A DNA stretch of 64,000 nucleotides from Vreelandella andesensis (lineage in GTDB: Bacteria > Pseudomonadota > Gammaproteobacteria > Pseudomonadales > Halomonadaceae), in contig NZ_RZHG01000027.1 in NCBI RefSeq assembly GCF_003989795.1, positions 62,001 through 126,000 of the forward strand, written 5' to 3'. The notes below the pieces were generated by a model. The model ran no database searches and was not told the DNA's origin. It worked only from the letters and a program-made list of their open reading frames with translations. Positions 45,337 through 55,072 of the stretch are shown here, one piece after another (the first letter of the stretch is position 1; every line of letters begins with the position of its first letter). A program made the translations under genes and the position numbers.

Positions 45337-46431
45337 ATGCAAGTTTCCTTACGTCGATTTGTAAAAACTTCTCCCCATTGGGCGTTAGCATTTGTCGCTA
45401 TTGTGCTGGTGTCCTTTTATTGGTTTGTATGGGCAGAAGAGCGCTATGTGTCCCGGGCCACGGTGGTGCTAGAGAGTCCTCAGGTAGCCACGCCGGAATT
45501 CAGCTTATCCTCACTAATGGGCGGTGGCGGAAATACAGCTGATCTTCTATTGCTGCGTGAGCATTTGCTGTCTGTTGATATGCTGCGTTTACTAGATGAA
45601 CAGCTCAATATTCGCCAGCACTACAATGAACACGGCGATATTTTTGCCAAATTACGCGATCCCAACGTGCCCATTGAAGACCTGCACAAATACTATCTGC
45701 GCCGGGTAGAAGTAGAGCTAGATGAGTATGCCGGCGTGCTGAATATTCACGTTCAAGGCTACACGCCCGAATTTGCCCGAGATATGGCAGCATTGCTGCT
45801 AAGTGCGGGTGAAAACCACATGAATGAAATGGGCCATCGCTTAGCAGAAGAGCAAGTGCGCTTTTTAGAACAGCAGATGATTCGTTTGGAAGATCGCTTC
45901 CGTGACACACGAACAGAGTTGCTCGATTTTCAAAACGAATACGGCTTAGTATCACCCACCTCAACGGTTGAAAGTATTAACCAGGTAGTCGCGACGCTAG
46001 AAGGCGACCTAGCCCGCCTGCAAGCGCAACGTAATGCCTTAGCAAGTTTCCAAAGCTCACAATCAGCTGAACTACGACAAGTGGAGCGCAGCATCACCGC
46101 GCTGCGCGACCAAATCGTTGAACAGCGTGACCGTTTAGCACAAGCAACCGGTAACTCGTTAAACCGCGTATCGGCTGAATATGAAACGCTGGAGCTTCAA
46201 GCCCAGTTTGCCCAAGAAACCTACTCAAGTGCGTTAGCGGCATTGGAAAACACCCGATTAGAAGCCGCCCGGCAGCTTAAGCAGGTTAGCGTGTTGCAAA
46301 GCCCGTTATTTCCTGAGTACCCAACTGAGCCAAACCGGCTCTACAACAGCAGCGTGTTCGCCATTATCACAATCTTCCTAGCCTTCATCCTCAGCATGAT
46401 CATCATGATCGTGAAGGATCACAGGGATTGA
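45337..46431 (+). CDS. Capsule export inner-membrane protein (KpsE/Wzz family)
   Basis: Membrane helices near residues 13-30 and 335-358 flank a large periplasmic coiled coil (about residues 150-290). This is the topology of KpsE, which couples the ABC exporter to the outer-membrane channel. Family sequence appears in EERYVSRATVVLESP, LREHLLSVDMLRLLDE and the final FPEYPTEPNRLYN before the last helix. It forms one unit with the permease gene. Confidence 0.92.
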   Translation: MQVSLRRFVKTSPHWALAFVAIVLVSFYWFVWAEERYVSRATVVLESPQVATPEFSLSSLMGGGGNTADLLLLREHLLSVDMLRLLDEQLNIRQHYNEHGDIFAKLRDPNVPIEDLHKYYLRRVEVELDEYAGVLNIHVQGYTPEFARDMAALLLSAGENHMNEMGHRLAEEQVRFLEQQMIRLEDRFRDTRTELLDFQNEYGLVSPTSTVESINQVVATLEGDLARLQAQRNALASFQSSQSAELRQVERSITALRDQIVEQRDRLAQATGNSLNRVSAEYETLELQAQFAQETYSSALAALENTRLEAARQLKQVSVLQSPLFPEYPTEPNRLYNSSVFAIITIFLAFILSMIIMIVKDHRD

Positions 46432-46501
46432 GGGGTAAGGTGAAAGTTGGCTGCCAGAAATATAAAAGACGATGAGTTAATTGAGTTGATAGAGAGCGGC
46501 A

Positions 46502-46708
46502 AGGTTAGAAATAATAATTCGAATTACTTACGATGAGGCAGATGACATTTTAGTACTTCATTTGTCGGAAAAATCTACTGTTAAAGAAGTGTCTCAAGAC
46601 TGGAATACGCACATTAGCTATGCAGAGGACGGGACGATTACTGAAATCGTTATTTTAGATGCCTTTAGGCAGGGAGCTTGGCCGTTGTTAAAAAGTCAGG
46701 CCGCTTAA
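46502..46708 (+). pseudogene. DUF2283-like small protein, start not evident
   Basis: The frame reads IIIRITYDEADDILVLHLSEKS, then YAEDGTITEIVILDAFRQ and ends SQAA. The YDxxxDxLyi pattern and length of about 60 aa fit DUF2283, often the partner of a DUF4258 toxin-like protein. No ATG, GTG or TTG is available in this frame after the upstream stop at 46490. An upstream piece in another frame (AARNIKDDELIELIESGKV) may be the residue of a partner gene. It is probably a relic or uses a rare start. Confidence 0.5.
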
Positions 46709-46771
46709 AGGCTAACGCTAAATGCGTCCCGTCGCGGGTGCGCTTCGCTTACCACGTGCTATAACACCAAT

Positions 46772-46894
46772 AAGTGCAAACGCTGGCCCCGCACCATCCT
46801 CCTCGTCCACGGTGAACAAACCGCCAAACACGCACTCAAAACTGAAGTAGAAGCGCTTTATCAGCGTAAAGGTAAAAAAGTGAGGTGTGAATAG
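46772..46894 (+). pseudogene. Possible relic of an MBL-fold hydrolase C-terminus
   Basis: The stretch reads KRWPRTILLVHGEQTAKHALK, then ALYQRKGKKV before a stop. VHGExxAxxxL is typical of the end of RNA-processing metallo-beta-lactamase-fold proteins. Only about 40 residues remain and no start is visible, so this is a weak call. Confidence 0.35.
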
Positions 46895-46957
46895 TGATTG
46901 GTGAGGCGTTTTACTTTCACCCCTCACAGCGAAGCACTCACACTTCACCCCTCACAA
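46880..46957. repeat. TGAGG/CCTCA inverted repeat tract before kpsT
   Basis: GTGAGGTGTGAATAGTGA on the left faces TCACCCCTCACAGCGAAG and CACTTCACCCCTCACA on the right. Same repeat class as at 44.44 and 48.74 kb. It ends 11 bp before the ATPase start and may affect the mRNA there. Confidence 0.65.
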
Positions 46958-46967
46958 AGCAAATCAA

Positions 46968-47849
46968 ATGATTGAAATCAAACACCTCTATAAGCGCTAC
47001 CACAATCATCATGGTAGTAATTGGGTATTAAAAGACGTCAATTTCACCATTCCTATGGGCGTTAGTGTGGGCTTGATAGGCGCGAATGGTGCTGGTAAAT
47101 CGACTCTTCTGCGTCTTATTGCTGGAATGGACACCCCAGAACGCGGTGAAGTCATTCGTCACAGCCGTGTTTCCTGGCCAGTGGGACTTTCTGGTGGCAT
47201 GCAGGGGAACATGACGGGCCGACAGAACGTTAAATTCGTGGCCCGCGTGCAAGGCAGTGACCCCGATGAAGTTAAACGGGTGATTAAATTTGTAGAAGAA
47301 TTCGCAGAGATTGGCCCAGCCTTTGATGAGCCAATTCGCACATACTCATCGGGTATGAAGTCACGTATTTCGTTTGGTTTATCGCTTGCGTTTGATTTTG
47401 ATGTTTATATCTCCGATGAAGCCACCGCCGTTGGTGACAGGGCATTCAAAGCCAAAGCAAAAGCATTATTTGAATCGAAGACAGGTCAAGCCTCTCTGAT
47501 AATGGTGTCTCACTCGGAAGGCATTTTGAAAGATCTCTGCCAGGCAGGGGTTTATCTCAAAAAAGGCAATGTTTTTTGGTACGACGATATTAACGATGCT
47601 ATTGCTGCCTATCACTCCGATGTCGATCAAAAGAAACGCCATGCCGATTTACCAAGCGATGTGGTTGGTGCTCGAAAATATCTCCAAGCCTGCCACGCTG
47701 ATTTAAAAGCCGCGCAAGAAGCACTAACCGATGCCAAAGAGCAAGCAGACCAAAAGGCACTCGCTGCAGCGAAAAAGGCGGTTCAAGAAGCCAGTAAAAG
47801 AGCCAAAGAAGCGCGGGCAAATTTAGAGTTACGACAAAGCGAGCGCTAG
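46968..47849 (+). CDS. Capsule ABC exporter ATPase (KpsT-like)
   Basis: The 293-aa product has Walker A GANGAGKST (38-46), the signature YSSGMKSRISFG, Walker B VYISDEATAVGD and the H-loop MVSHSEG. It powers export with the KpsM homologue. After residue 225 an unusual Ala/Lys-rich coiled coil (AALTDAKEQADQKALAAAKK-like) is added compared with KpsT of enteric bacteria, perhaps for subunit contacts. Confidence 0.93.
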   Translation: MIEIKHLYKRYHNHHGSNWVLKDVNFTIPMGVSVGLIGANGAGKSTLLRLIAGMDTPERGEVIRHSRVSWPVGLSGGMQGNMTGRQNVKFVARVQGSDPDEVKRVIKFVEEFAEIGPAFDEPIRTYSSGMKSRISFGLSLAFDFDVYISDEATAVGDRAFKAKAKALFESKTGQASLIMVSHSEGILKDLCQAGVYLKKGNVFWYDDINDAIAAYHSDVDQKKRHADLPSDVVGARKYLQACHADLKAAQEALTDAKEQADQKALAAAKKAVQEASKRAKEARANLELRQSER

Positions 47850-47885
47850 TGACAGCGTCATTGAGGCCGTTAATGAGATGCAAGT

Positions 47886-49037
47886 ATGCGTGAAACGTTT
47901 TTAATTACCGGCGGCGCAGGCTTTATTGGCTCGGCAGTTATTCGTGAATTAATCCAACACACCAGCCACCGTGTTGTGAATGTCGATAAACTCACTTATG
48001 CAGGCAACTTAGAATCGCTGGTAAGCGTGGCTGATAATGAGCGCTACACCTTCGTGCAAGCAGATATTTGTGACGCACTCACCATGCAACAACTATTTGA
48101 ACACCACCAGCCCGATGTGGTGATGCACCTAGCTGCAGAAAGCCATGTAGACCGCTCCATCGACGGCCCCGCTGAGTTTATTCATACCAATGTGGTAGGC
48201 ACCGCCGTGTTGCTAGAAACTGCCCGTGCTTATTGGAAGAGTTTGCAGCAACAAGATACCGCTAAATCAGAAGCGTTTCGTTTTCATCATATCAGTACGG
48301 ATGAAGTGTATGGCGATCTCGAAGGCGCCGACGATCTCTTTACCGAAACCACGGCTTACGCGCCCAGTTCGCCTTATTCAGCAAGCAAGGCCAGTTCAGA
48401 CCACTTGGTTCGCGCTTGGCAGCGCACCTACGGCCTGCCCACGCTGGTCACTAACTGTTCAAATAACTACGGGCCTTATCACTTTCCGGAAAAGCTAATT
48501 CCGTTGATGATCCTCAACGCCCTGGCTGGAAAGCCGTTACCGGTCTACGGCAACGGTCAGCAAATCCGCGACTGGCTATATGTAGAAGATCACGCCCGTG
48601 CGCTCATTAAAGTAGCCAGTGAAGGTGAAATAGGCGAGACCTACAATATTGGCGGCCATAACGAACAAACGAATTTGCACGTAGTAGAAACCATCTGTGA
48701 GATTTTGGATGAGCTAATGCCAAGTGGTATGAGAGGAGTTAGGAGTGAGAGATTAGGAGTGATGAGCAACCCCTCACCCCTCACAAGCCCGCAGGGCGCT
48801 CACCCCTCGCTAGCGCGGCGCTCTTACAAAGAACTCATCACCTTCGTCACCGACCGCCCCGGCCACGATATACGCTACGCCATCGATGCCAACAAAATAG
48901 AACGCGAACTCGGCTGGACGCCAGAAGAAACCTTCGAAACGGGCCTACGTAAAACCGTACAGTGGTACCTCGCCAACGAAACCTGGTGGAAACGGGTACA
49001 AGACGGCAGCTACCAGCGGCTGGGTACGAATACGTAG
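47886..49037 (+). CDS. rfbB: dTDP-glucose 4,6-dehydratase
   Basis: RmlB makes dTDP-4-keto-6-deoxyglucose, step 2 of dTDP-L-rhamnose synthesis. The 383-aa product shows GGAGFIGS for [14 protein letters not shown] with the catalytic Asp-Glu, and YSASKASSD with the Tyr and Lys. It is about 25-30 residues longer than usual because of an in-frame insertion (about 48733-48830) between ICEILDEL and SYKELITFV. The insertion consists of the GAGG/CCTC-type repeat found in intergenic gaps here. Confidence 0.94.
   Translation: MRETFLITGGAGFIGSAVIRELIQHTSHRVVNVDKLTYAGNLESLVSVADNERYTFVQADICDALTMQQLFEHHQPDVVMHLAAESHVDRSIDGPAEFIHTNVVGTAVLLETARAYWKSLQQQDTAKSEAFRFHHISTDEVYGDLEGADDLFTETTAYAPSSPYSASKASSDHLVRAWQRTYGLPTLVTNCSNNYGPYHFPEKLIPLMILNALAGKPLPVYGNGQQIRDWLYVEDHARALIKVASEGEIGETYNIGGHNEQTNLHVVETICEILDELMPSGMRGVRSERLGVMSNPSPLTSPQGAHPSLARRSYKELITFVTDRPGHDIRYAIDANKIERELGWTPEETFETGLRKTVQWYLANETWWKRVQDGSYQRLGTNT
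48733..48830. repeat. Repeat insertion within rmlB
   Basis: The segment holds GGAGTTAGGAGTGAGAGATT, AGGAGTGATGAG and then CCCCTCACCCCTCACAAGCC, an inverted-repeat pair. Its length keeps the frame open. The encoded [19 protein letters not shown] stretch is absent from normal RmlB proteins. Confidence 0.7.
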
Positions 49038-49226
49038 CGCGGCGTAAGCGTCAGCGCACCCGCGGGTGCATCGCGAAGCGGTGCTGTTTTGGCACCATCG
49101 GCCTTATGGGGCGGCTTCGCCGCCGTTGCAGGTGCCTCGGTTTTGCTCGTACCTCAAGACCTCGTTGCACCGCACTACGATGTGCCACCCTCGGTGTTGT
49201 AACGCATGCCAAAACAAGGCTTTACC

Positions 49227-50120
49227 ATGAATATTCTTATCACCGGTGGCAATGGCCAAGTGGGCTTTGAACTCCAGCGCCAGTTTGCTCCCTTAGGCAC
49301 TATCCTGGCCCCAACCCGCCACGAACTCGACCTAACCAGCGCCGAAGCCATTGATGCTTATCTTCAACAACACCAGCCCAGCTTACTACTTAATGCAGCG
49401 GCGTATACCGCCGTTGATAACGCAGAGAGCGAGCCAGAACAGGCGAAACGCTTAAACGCCGAGCTGCCCGCGCAATTAGCGGAATATGCCGCGAAGCAGG
49501 ACATCCCGTTGGTTCATTACTCAACGGATTACGTTTACCCAGGCAACGGTGAAACCCCTTGGCAGGAAGACAGCCCGACAGGCCCGCTAAGCGTTTATGG
49601 ACAAACAAAACTAGAAGGGGATGAATCGGTTGTTAAAAGCGGAGCCAGCTACCTGATTTTTCGCACCAGCTGGGTGTACGCCGCTCGTGGCAACAACTTC
49701 ATGAAAACCATGCTGCGCCTAGGCCGTGAACGTGACGCCCTGAACATCGTTAACGATCAAATCGGCGCGCCCACCCCAGCACGCCTAATCGCTCAAATCA
49801 CTGCCTTGTCTTGTACCATTCACCATTCACCATTCACCATTCACATCCCCCCGGGCATCTACCACCTAGCCCCCAATGGTGAAACCAGCTGGCACGGTTT
49901 CGCTAGTGAGATTTTTAACCAAGCCCGAAAAGCAGGGCAGCCACTGGCGATTACGCCTGAAAAAACCGCAGGCATCCTTACGTCAGAGTACCCAACACCC
50001 GCCCAACGCCCGCTGAATTCGCGCATGGCACTGGGCAAGCTAGAAAACGCACTTGGCATCACCCTGCCAACGTGGCAAAGCCAGCTAGCCCTTACACTTA
50101 TAGAACATTTAGAAAGTTAA
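49227..50120 (+). CDS. rfbD: dTDP-4-dehydrorhamnose reductase
   Basis: RmlD performs the last step to dTDP-L-rhamnose. The 297-aa product has GGNGQVG at its N-terminus for NADPH, YSTDYVYPG and YGQTKLEGD with the catalytic Tyr and Lys. ATG 49227 with AAGG upstream is preferred over 49206. Near residue 200 a TTCACCA repeat run replaces the normal sequence (SCTIHHSPFTIHIPPGIYHL). The 190 bp before the gene hold only a GGCGGC-TTC-GCCGCC hairpin (49110-49124). Confidence 0.94.
   Translation: MNILITGGNGQVGFELQRQFAPLGTILAPTRHELDLTSAEAIDAYLQQHQPSLLLNAAAYTAVDNAESEPEQAKRLNAELPAQLAEYAAKQDIPLVHYSTDYVYPGNGETPWQEDSPTGPLSVYGQTKLEGDESVVKSGASYLIFRTSWVYAARGNNFMKTMLRLGRERDALNIVNDQIGAPTPARLIAQITALSCTIHHSPFTIHIPPGIYHLAPNGETSWHGFASEIFNQARKAGQPLAITPEKTAGILTSEYPTPAQRPLNSRMALGKLENALGITLPTWQSQLALTLIEHLES
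49814..49846 (+). repeat. CCATTCA tandem repeat within rmlD
   Basis: About four units of CACCATT / TCACCAT (7 bp) occur in a row inside the coding frame. Seven is not a multiple of three, so a one-unit change would shift the frame and disable the protein. Confidence 0.75.
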
Positions 50121-50134
50121 AATAAACCGAATTA

Positions 50135-50218
50135 GCCACAGACCACACGGACGGCACGGACAAAAGCACAAGATTTTTGTTTTTGTCTTTTTCCGTGTTT
50201 TCAGTGAGTGTCCGTGGC
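50135..50218. repeat. GCCACGGAC palindromic repeat, copy 1
   Basis: The element starts GCCACAGACCACACGGAC and ends CAGTGAGTGTCCGTGGC. The arms pair around an A/T-rich middle. It fills the rmlD-rmlA gap. Two further copies lie at 51145-51270 and 56605-56690. Confidence 0.85.
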
Positions 50219-50246
50219 TAATAGTTAAACGATTAAAGAGACCCCA

Positions 50247-51137
50247 ATGAGTCGAAGTGCACCAAGAAAAGGCATCATCTTGGCTGGTGGCTCGGGCACG
50301 CGGTTACACCCCATTACCCGTGGCGTATCCAAACAGCTCCTGCCGATTTACGACAAGCCGATGATCTATTACCCGATCTCGGTGCTTATGCTGGCAGGCA
50401 TTCGCGATATTTTAATTATTTCAACGCCGGAAGATCTGCCCCAGTACCAAAACCTACTGGGCTCCGGCGAAGACTTTGGCATTCGCCTGCAATACGCCGA
50501 GCAGCCTAGCCCTGATGGCTTAGCCCAAGCGTTTATTATCGGTGAAGAATTCATCGGTGACAGCCCAGTTTGCTTAGTATTAGGCGACAACATTTTCCAC
50601 GGCCAACACTTTTCCGATCAGCTAAAACGCGCCAGTTCGCACACCTCGGGCGCAACGGTATTTGGTTATCTCGTTAAAGACCCCGAGCGCTTCGGCGTGG
50701 TGGAATTTGATGAGCAGGGCCACGCGATCTCCATCGAAGAAAAGCCGAGAAAGCCCAAGTCAGCTTATGCCGTTACCGGTTTATATTTCTACGATAATGA
50801 TGTTGTTGAAATCGCCAAAAACGTAACCCCTTCAGAGCGTGGCGAGCTAGAAATTACCAGTGTGAACAACGCCTACTTAAAGCGAGACGATTTACGCGTA
50901 GAGCGCCTTGGCCGCGGGTTCGCTTGGCTGGATACCGGCACCCACGACAGCCTGTTAGAAGCCAGCCAATACGTCCAAACGATTGAACACCGGCAAGGCC
51001 TTAAAATCGCCTGCCTGGAAGAAATCGCCTGGCAGCAGCAGTGGATCAGCGACGAACACCTAACCGAACTCGCCAAACCACTCGCCAAAACGCAATATGG
51101 CCAATACTTACAGCGTCTTGTGGCAATCAAACGATAA
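50247..51137 (+). CDS. rfbA: Glucose-1-phosphate thymidylyltransferase
   Basis: RmlA joins dTTP and glucose-1-phosphate, step 1 of dTDP-rhamnose synthesis. The 296-aa product shows the nucleotidyltransferase motif [28 protein letters not shown] with the metal-binding Asp, and [26 protein letters not shown] precedes the ATG. Length and motifs are typical. Confidence 0.96.
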   Translation: MSRSAPRKGIILAGGSGTRLHPITRGVSKQLLPIYDKPMIYYPISVLMLAGIRDILIISTPEDLPQYQNLLGSGEDFGIRLQYAEQPSPDGLAQAFIIGEEFIGDSPVCLVLGDNIFHGQHFSDQLKRASSHTSGATVFGYLVKDPERFGVVEFDEQGHAISIEEKPRKPKSAYAVTGLYFYDNDVVEIAKNVTPSERGELEITSVNNAYLKRDDLRVERLGRGFAWLDTGTHDSLLEASQYVQTIEHRQGLKIACLEEIAWQQQWISDEHLTELAKPLAKTQYGQYLQRLVAIKR

Positions 51138-51144
51138 TTTTTTT

Positions 51145-51270
51145 GCCACGGACTACACGGACAGTACGGACAAAAACAAAAGATTCTTTTTGGTTTTGGT
51201 TTTGGTTTTGGTTTTGGTTTTGGTTTTGGTTTTTGCCCTTGTCCGTTTTTTTTCAGTGAGTGTCCGTGGC
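51145..51270. repeat. GCCACGGAC palindromic repeat, copy 2, expanded
   Basis: Same ends as copy 1 (GCCACGGACTACACGGAC ... GTGAGTGTCCGTGGC), but the middle contains seven units of GGTTTT (51192-51233). The element separates rmlA from rmlC. Confidence 0.85.
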
Positions 51271-51302
51271 CAAAAAAACTGGCAATGGCTTAAGGATGTA
51301 AA

Positions 51303-51851
51303 ATGCAATACGAAAAACTCGCCATTCCCGATGTGGTGTTGTTAACCCCGCAAGTCTTCGGTGATGAGCGAGGTTTCTTCATGGAAACCTTTCGCCAACG
51401 TGAATTCGAAGCCCACTGCGGGCACCACACCTTTGTGCAGGATAACCACAGCAAATCCGCCCATGGTATTTTGCGGGGGTTGCATTACCAGCACCAACAG
51501 CCCCAGGGCAAGTTAGTACGGGTTACCCAAGGGGAAGTATTCGATGTGGCAGTTGATATGCGCGCAAGCTCGCCAACCTTCGGCCAATGGGTAGGCGCAA
51601 CGCTAAGCGAACACAACAAACAACTGCTATGGGTGCCGCCAGGCTTTGCCCATGGCTTCTATGTCACCAGTGACGAAGCCGAATTTCAGTACAAATGCAC
51701 CGATTACTACGCCCCGGGGGATGAAGTATCGCTGCGTTGGGATGACCCCACCCTGAATATTCAATGGCCCTTGGTAAACAATCACCCCCCGACACTTTCA
51801 GCCAAAGATACACAAGGCCTAAGTTTGCCAAGCGCCCCGCGTTTTAATTAA
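51303..51851 (+). CDS. rfbC: dTDP-4-dehydrorhamnose 3,5-epimerase
   Basis: RmlC converts the keto sugar to its L-form. The 182-aa cupin shows DERGFFMETF, QDNHSKSAHGILRGLHYQ with the catalytic His, and KCTDYYAP with the catalytic Tyr, followed by DDPTLNIQWP. The set rmlB, rmlD, rmlA, rmlC is complete within this window. Confidence 0.96.
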   Translation: MQYEKLAIPDVVLLTPQVFGDERGFFMETFRQREFEAHCGHHTFVQDNHSKSAHGILRGLHYQHQQPQGKLVRVTQGEVFDVAVDMRASSPTFGQWVGATLSEHNKQLLWVPPGFAHGFYVTSDEAEFQYKCTDYYAPGDEVSLRWDDPTLNIQWPLVNNHPPTLSAKDTQGLSLPSAPRFN

Positions 51852-51892
51852 AATTAATGATTGCAAAAGAAGAGAATGGAGCTGCTCTCACC

Positions 51893-53467
51893 ATGTCCTT
51901 AGTCGTGTACGTAGGAATAGATAAATTCAAGGCCGAATCAGGCGCCCACGTGCGCGAGCAAAATGCAACTGAACTAACGTTAAGCGATATCGTGAAGGGG
52001 CTGCCCAACACGGATGAAGCCAATGCCGCTGAAGGCCATCCGGTTGTGCTTGATACGTTTAGTGAAGAAGCGTTAACGGCACTTAAGAACTGGTTAAAAG
52101 AAAAGGCAGCGCGTAAGTGCATCATCGCGTGGCCACAGCCTAATGCATGGCTAGCGGCTAGCCTGGCAAGCGGGGTAAAAGGCGAAGACGCGCTTAATGA
52201 TTGGGTGGCGCAAGCCAAACGCTTACTGGCACTGTTTCGCTCAGCGCGCCGCCAAGTAACGCTGGCAGGCTATTTGCCTGGTTGCGAATTAACAGTGGTG
52301 AAAGCACCCGTGTTAGAGCGTGCTGAAAATGCGATTTATCAGCTAGCCGCGGCTTACTTGAGCAGCCAATTTCACGCATTAAAAGAGACCCATGCCTATC
52401 TGGTAGCCAGCAGCCAAGAGTGTTCGGTTGAGGAAAACCGTGAGATAGCGGTGACCCAAGCGGCACTAAGCGAATATCACGCTCGCCGAGCAGAAAGTGA
52501 AAAAGGGCAGCGCAACGGGCGAGCACTACAAGAGGCAGAAGCCGCTCAGGAACGCCAGCAGCAGCATATTGCCCGCCTGAAAGGTGAATTGAGCAGGGCT
52601 CACGATGAGCATGCACTGGTATTACAACAACTTCAAAGCGCGCAGCAGATTGTGTCTGAACGAACAAATGAGCTGAACGCACAGCGCGAACAAGCCAAGC
52701 AAGATACCCAACGCCTGCAAGAGTTGGAGCAGCAGCTTCAAACGCTGAAAAAAGAAAACGAAGCACTCAAGCAAGCATTTGAAACCCGGCGCAAAGAGAC
52801 TGAGATTGACAAGCAAACTCTGGTCACCGTGCAGAAAGAGAATGCGCAGTTGCTGAGTACATTGCAACAGGTTCAGCAGGCATTTGAATCACTAAGTACT
52901 GAACATCAAGCACTATCCGAACAGGTATCTACGGAATATCCGCAAAACCAACAAGAGCTTGTGAAAAGCGCTTCAGATCAAGTGTATCTCCGTCAGCAGT
53001 TAGAGAAACGCCAGTCAGAGCTCAATGTGCTGCGCACGGAAAGTGAACAGCGCATACACCGCCTGGAACGTTTGGTGCAGTGGCTACGGGTGCATGCCCA
53101 GCGCCATGCATCAACGGCATATCGCGAAAGCCGCAGTTACAAAAAGGCATTGCCCAAACAGGTAGCCATGCTGGAAGCCAGCCCACTCTTTGATACCGAG
53201 TGGTACTGCAAGCAATACCCCGATGTGGCTCAGGCCAATATCAAACCCGCCGAGCATTTCATCAAGTTTGGTGCTATTGATGGCCGCCACCCAGGGCCGC
53301 TGTTTAGTACTGATTTTTACCTTACCCACTATGAGGATGTCGCCGCTTCTGGCCAGCATCCTTTACTGCATTACCTTCGCTATGGGAAAGATGAAAATCG
53401 CGAGATACATCCACCCCAATACCAATTGTCAGCGCTGCAAACAATAGCGAAAGGGGCGAAAGCATGA
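51893..53467 (+). CDS. Coiled-coil protein with glycan-associated C-terminal repeats
   Basis: Residues 1-170 form an unrecognised alpha/beta region. A long Gln/Glu-rich coiled coil spans about 180-420. The C-terminus has two copies of the YPDV repeat often attached to glycosyltransferases: FDTEWYCKQYPDVAQANI and FSTDFYLTHYEDVAASGQHPLLHYLRYG. No catalytic motif is visible, so a scaffold role in capsule synthesis is more likely than transfer. ATG 51893 has GGAG upstream; the frame also has an ATG at 51857 without one. It overlaps the next gene by ATGA. Confidence 0.65.
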   Translation: MSLVVYVGIDKFKAESGAHVREQNATELTLSDIVKGLPNTDEANAAEGHPVVLDTFSEEALTALKNWLKEKAARKCIIAWPQPNAWLAASLASGVKGEDALNDWVAQAKRLLALFRSARRQVTLAGYLPGCELTVVKAPVLERAENAIYQLAAAYLSSQFHALKETHAYLVASSQECSVEENREIAVTQAALSEYHARRAESEKGQRNGRALQEAEAAQERQQQHIARLKGELSRAHDEHALVLQQLQSAQQIVSERTNELNAQREQAKQDTQRLQELEQQLQTLKKENEALKQAFETRRKETEIDKQTLVTVQKENAQLLSTLQQVQQAFESLSTEHQALSEQVSTEYPQNQQELVKSASDQVYLRQQLEKRQSELNVLRTESEQRIHRLERLVQWLRVHAQRHASTAYRESRSYKKALPKQVAMLEASPLFDTEWYCKQYPDVAQANIKPAEHFIKFGAIDGRHPGPLFSTDFYLTHYEDVAASGQHPLLHYLRYGKDENREIHPPQYQLSALQTIAKGAKA

Positions 53468-54993
53468 GCCAGAAGGTTGACCTGCTAGTACACATTGGCC
53501 CACTTCGTGAAGAAAGCGAAACGCTGCTCAAACATGTGAACCACGTGACACTGGTGGCAGCGCTTTCTTCATTGCCAGAGCGGCAACAGACGTTAGCGAA
53601 AACCTTGCCGGCGTTGCACCTTGCGGAACAGCCGGTAACGCCGCCGGGTGGCGAGGCCGTGTGCTATGCCTATACGCTGAAAGACTTCAACAGCTTGGCC
53701 CCCGCCAGTGAGCTAACCAGCCTCTATCCAGGGCTTGGCAATGCTCGCCAACAATCAGTGGATACCCAAACGCTGCCGCAGGCGCTGGCACAGGCTGGCC
53801 TTAGCCAAGCAACGCTCACTCATTTAATTATCGAACAACCGGAAATCGCTCTAAGCTTGTTGCAAGCGTTTAACCATGCCGGTTTGCTAAATCAGTTAAC
53901 CCATTTATGGGTGCGTACCAGCCCGTTGCGCCTGTATGAAGGAATGGCGACCACCGATGAGCTAACACAATGGTGCGAGCAGCATGGCTTTGAAGTGGCG
54001 GCTCAGGAAGCAGAAGACCCAGATTTTTTCTTGCTGGGGTTTGCTCGCAACCCCCTTTATACCCAACTAAAAGATGCCCAGTCTCAACTAGCGGAAGCTC
54101 AGCAGCAGATAACTGAAAAAGACGCCACGATCAGCCAGTTCAGTCAACAGCTAGCTACGTTACAGCAAAGTAACGAACGTTTTGGGCAGCTAGAAAGCAA
54201 GCTGGAATCACTGTTTGGCGAACAGCGCAGCTATATTCAGCAAACGACCAGCGCGCTTGGCCAGCACGTTACCCGTAGCGCCCGCCAGCAGCGTGATGAA
54301 CAGGCGCTGACACACTATCTGCAATATGGGCAGCGCCCTGTGAGTACCCAGCTTGCGCCGGGTTACGCCATGGCGTTGCTAGAACACTATGATACCCACC
54401 GTCATGATGTGGTAGTGATTTTCGGTAGTGGGAACACGACAGAGTTACTTGCCCAGAGCATTATCAATGCACGGGCCGAACAGCCACGGCTTATTAAGCA
54501 AAACGGCCAGCATCAGGAAGCTCATCATGAAGTGACGCTTTCCCACGATGATTTGCCGCAAACCATTGTCAGCCTTCAGCATCAGAAAACGGCCAGTGAT
54601 GAGCTCAAAGAACGGTTAAATAACAAACGCCTTAGTCACGCGGTGAATGTGGTTTACGCCCCGTGGTGGGAGTGCCAAGCCAATGATCAAACAGCACTGT
54701 TTTACGCAGCAGACACAACGCTGCAACGCTTAAACCAATGGTTACCTGAAGATGCCCGCGTATTGGTCATCGTTGGAGAAACACTGCCAGAAGCAGGCCA
54801 CAGCCGAGAAGTGGCACTGCCGCAGTTATTAAAGCAACTACCTACCCAGCGGCTAGATATCGTGCTGGAAGGTAACAGCTACCCTCAGGAGAGCGAGCTA
54901 ACCACCTGTTGGAATACGCTACTCGAAACCCGTCAACGTCCCTCCCAGTGGCTAATCCTGCCCAATGCACACAGCCTGAGAATCGAAGGCTAG
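53464..54993 (+). CDS. Coiled-coil protein with Rossmann-like halves
   Basis: The first 190 residues resemble an FkbM-type methyltransferase core that has lost a clear SAM motif (LIIEQPEIALSLLQAFNHAG is where the IE-G-E region would lie). A coiled coil covers about 195-265. The last 220 residues form a second alpha/beta region (DVVVIFGSGNTTELLAQSI; DARVLVIVGETLPEAGHSRE). I do not recognise a family. Coupling to the preceding YPDV-repeat gene suggests that the two proteins work together. Confidence 0.6.
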   Translation: MSQKVDLLVHIGPLREESETLLKHVNHVTLVAALSSLPERQQTLAKTLPALHLAEQPVTPPGGEAVCYAYTLKDFNSLAPASELTSLYPGLGNARQQSVDTQTLPQALAQAGLSQATLTHLIIEQPEIALSLLQAFNHAGLLNQLTHLWVRTSPLRLYEGMATTDELTQWCEQHGFEVAAQEAEDPDFFLLGFARNPLYTQLKDAQSQLAEAQQQITEKDATISQFSQQLATLQQSNERFGQLESKLESLFGEQRSYIQQTTSALGQHVTRSARQQRDEQALTHYLQYGQRPVSTQLAPGYAMALLEHYDTHRHDVVVIFGSGNTTELLAQSIINARAEQPRLIKQNGQHQEAHHEVTLSHDDLPQTIVSLQHQKTASDELKERLNNKRLSHAVNVVYAPWWECQANDQTALFYAADTTLQRLNQWLPEDARVLVIVGETLPEAGHSREVALPQLLKQLPTQRLDIVLEGNSYPQESELTTCWNTLLETRQRPSQWLILPNAHSLRIEG

Positions 54994-55072
54994 TTAAAAA
55001 TAAATGGAAAGGAGCTAGGCCTGCGCCCCTCATGCCTTACTCCGCACACCTCATAAACTACGAGCCAATCCC

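Noticed and set aside
51041..51345. ORFs containing Phe-Trp or Val-Leu repeats between rmlA and rmlC
   Set aside because: They are translations of the GGTTTT microsatellite and overlap real genes; not proteins.
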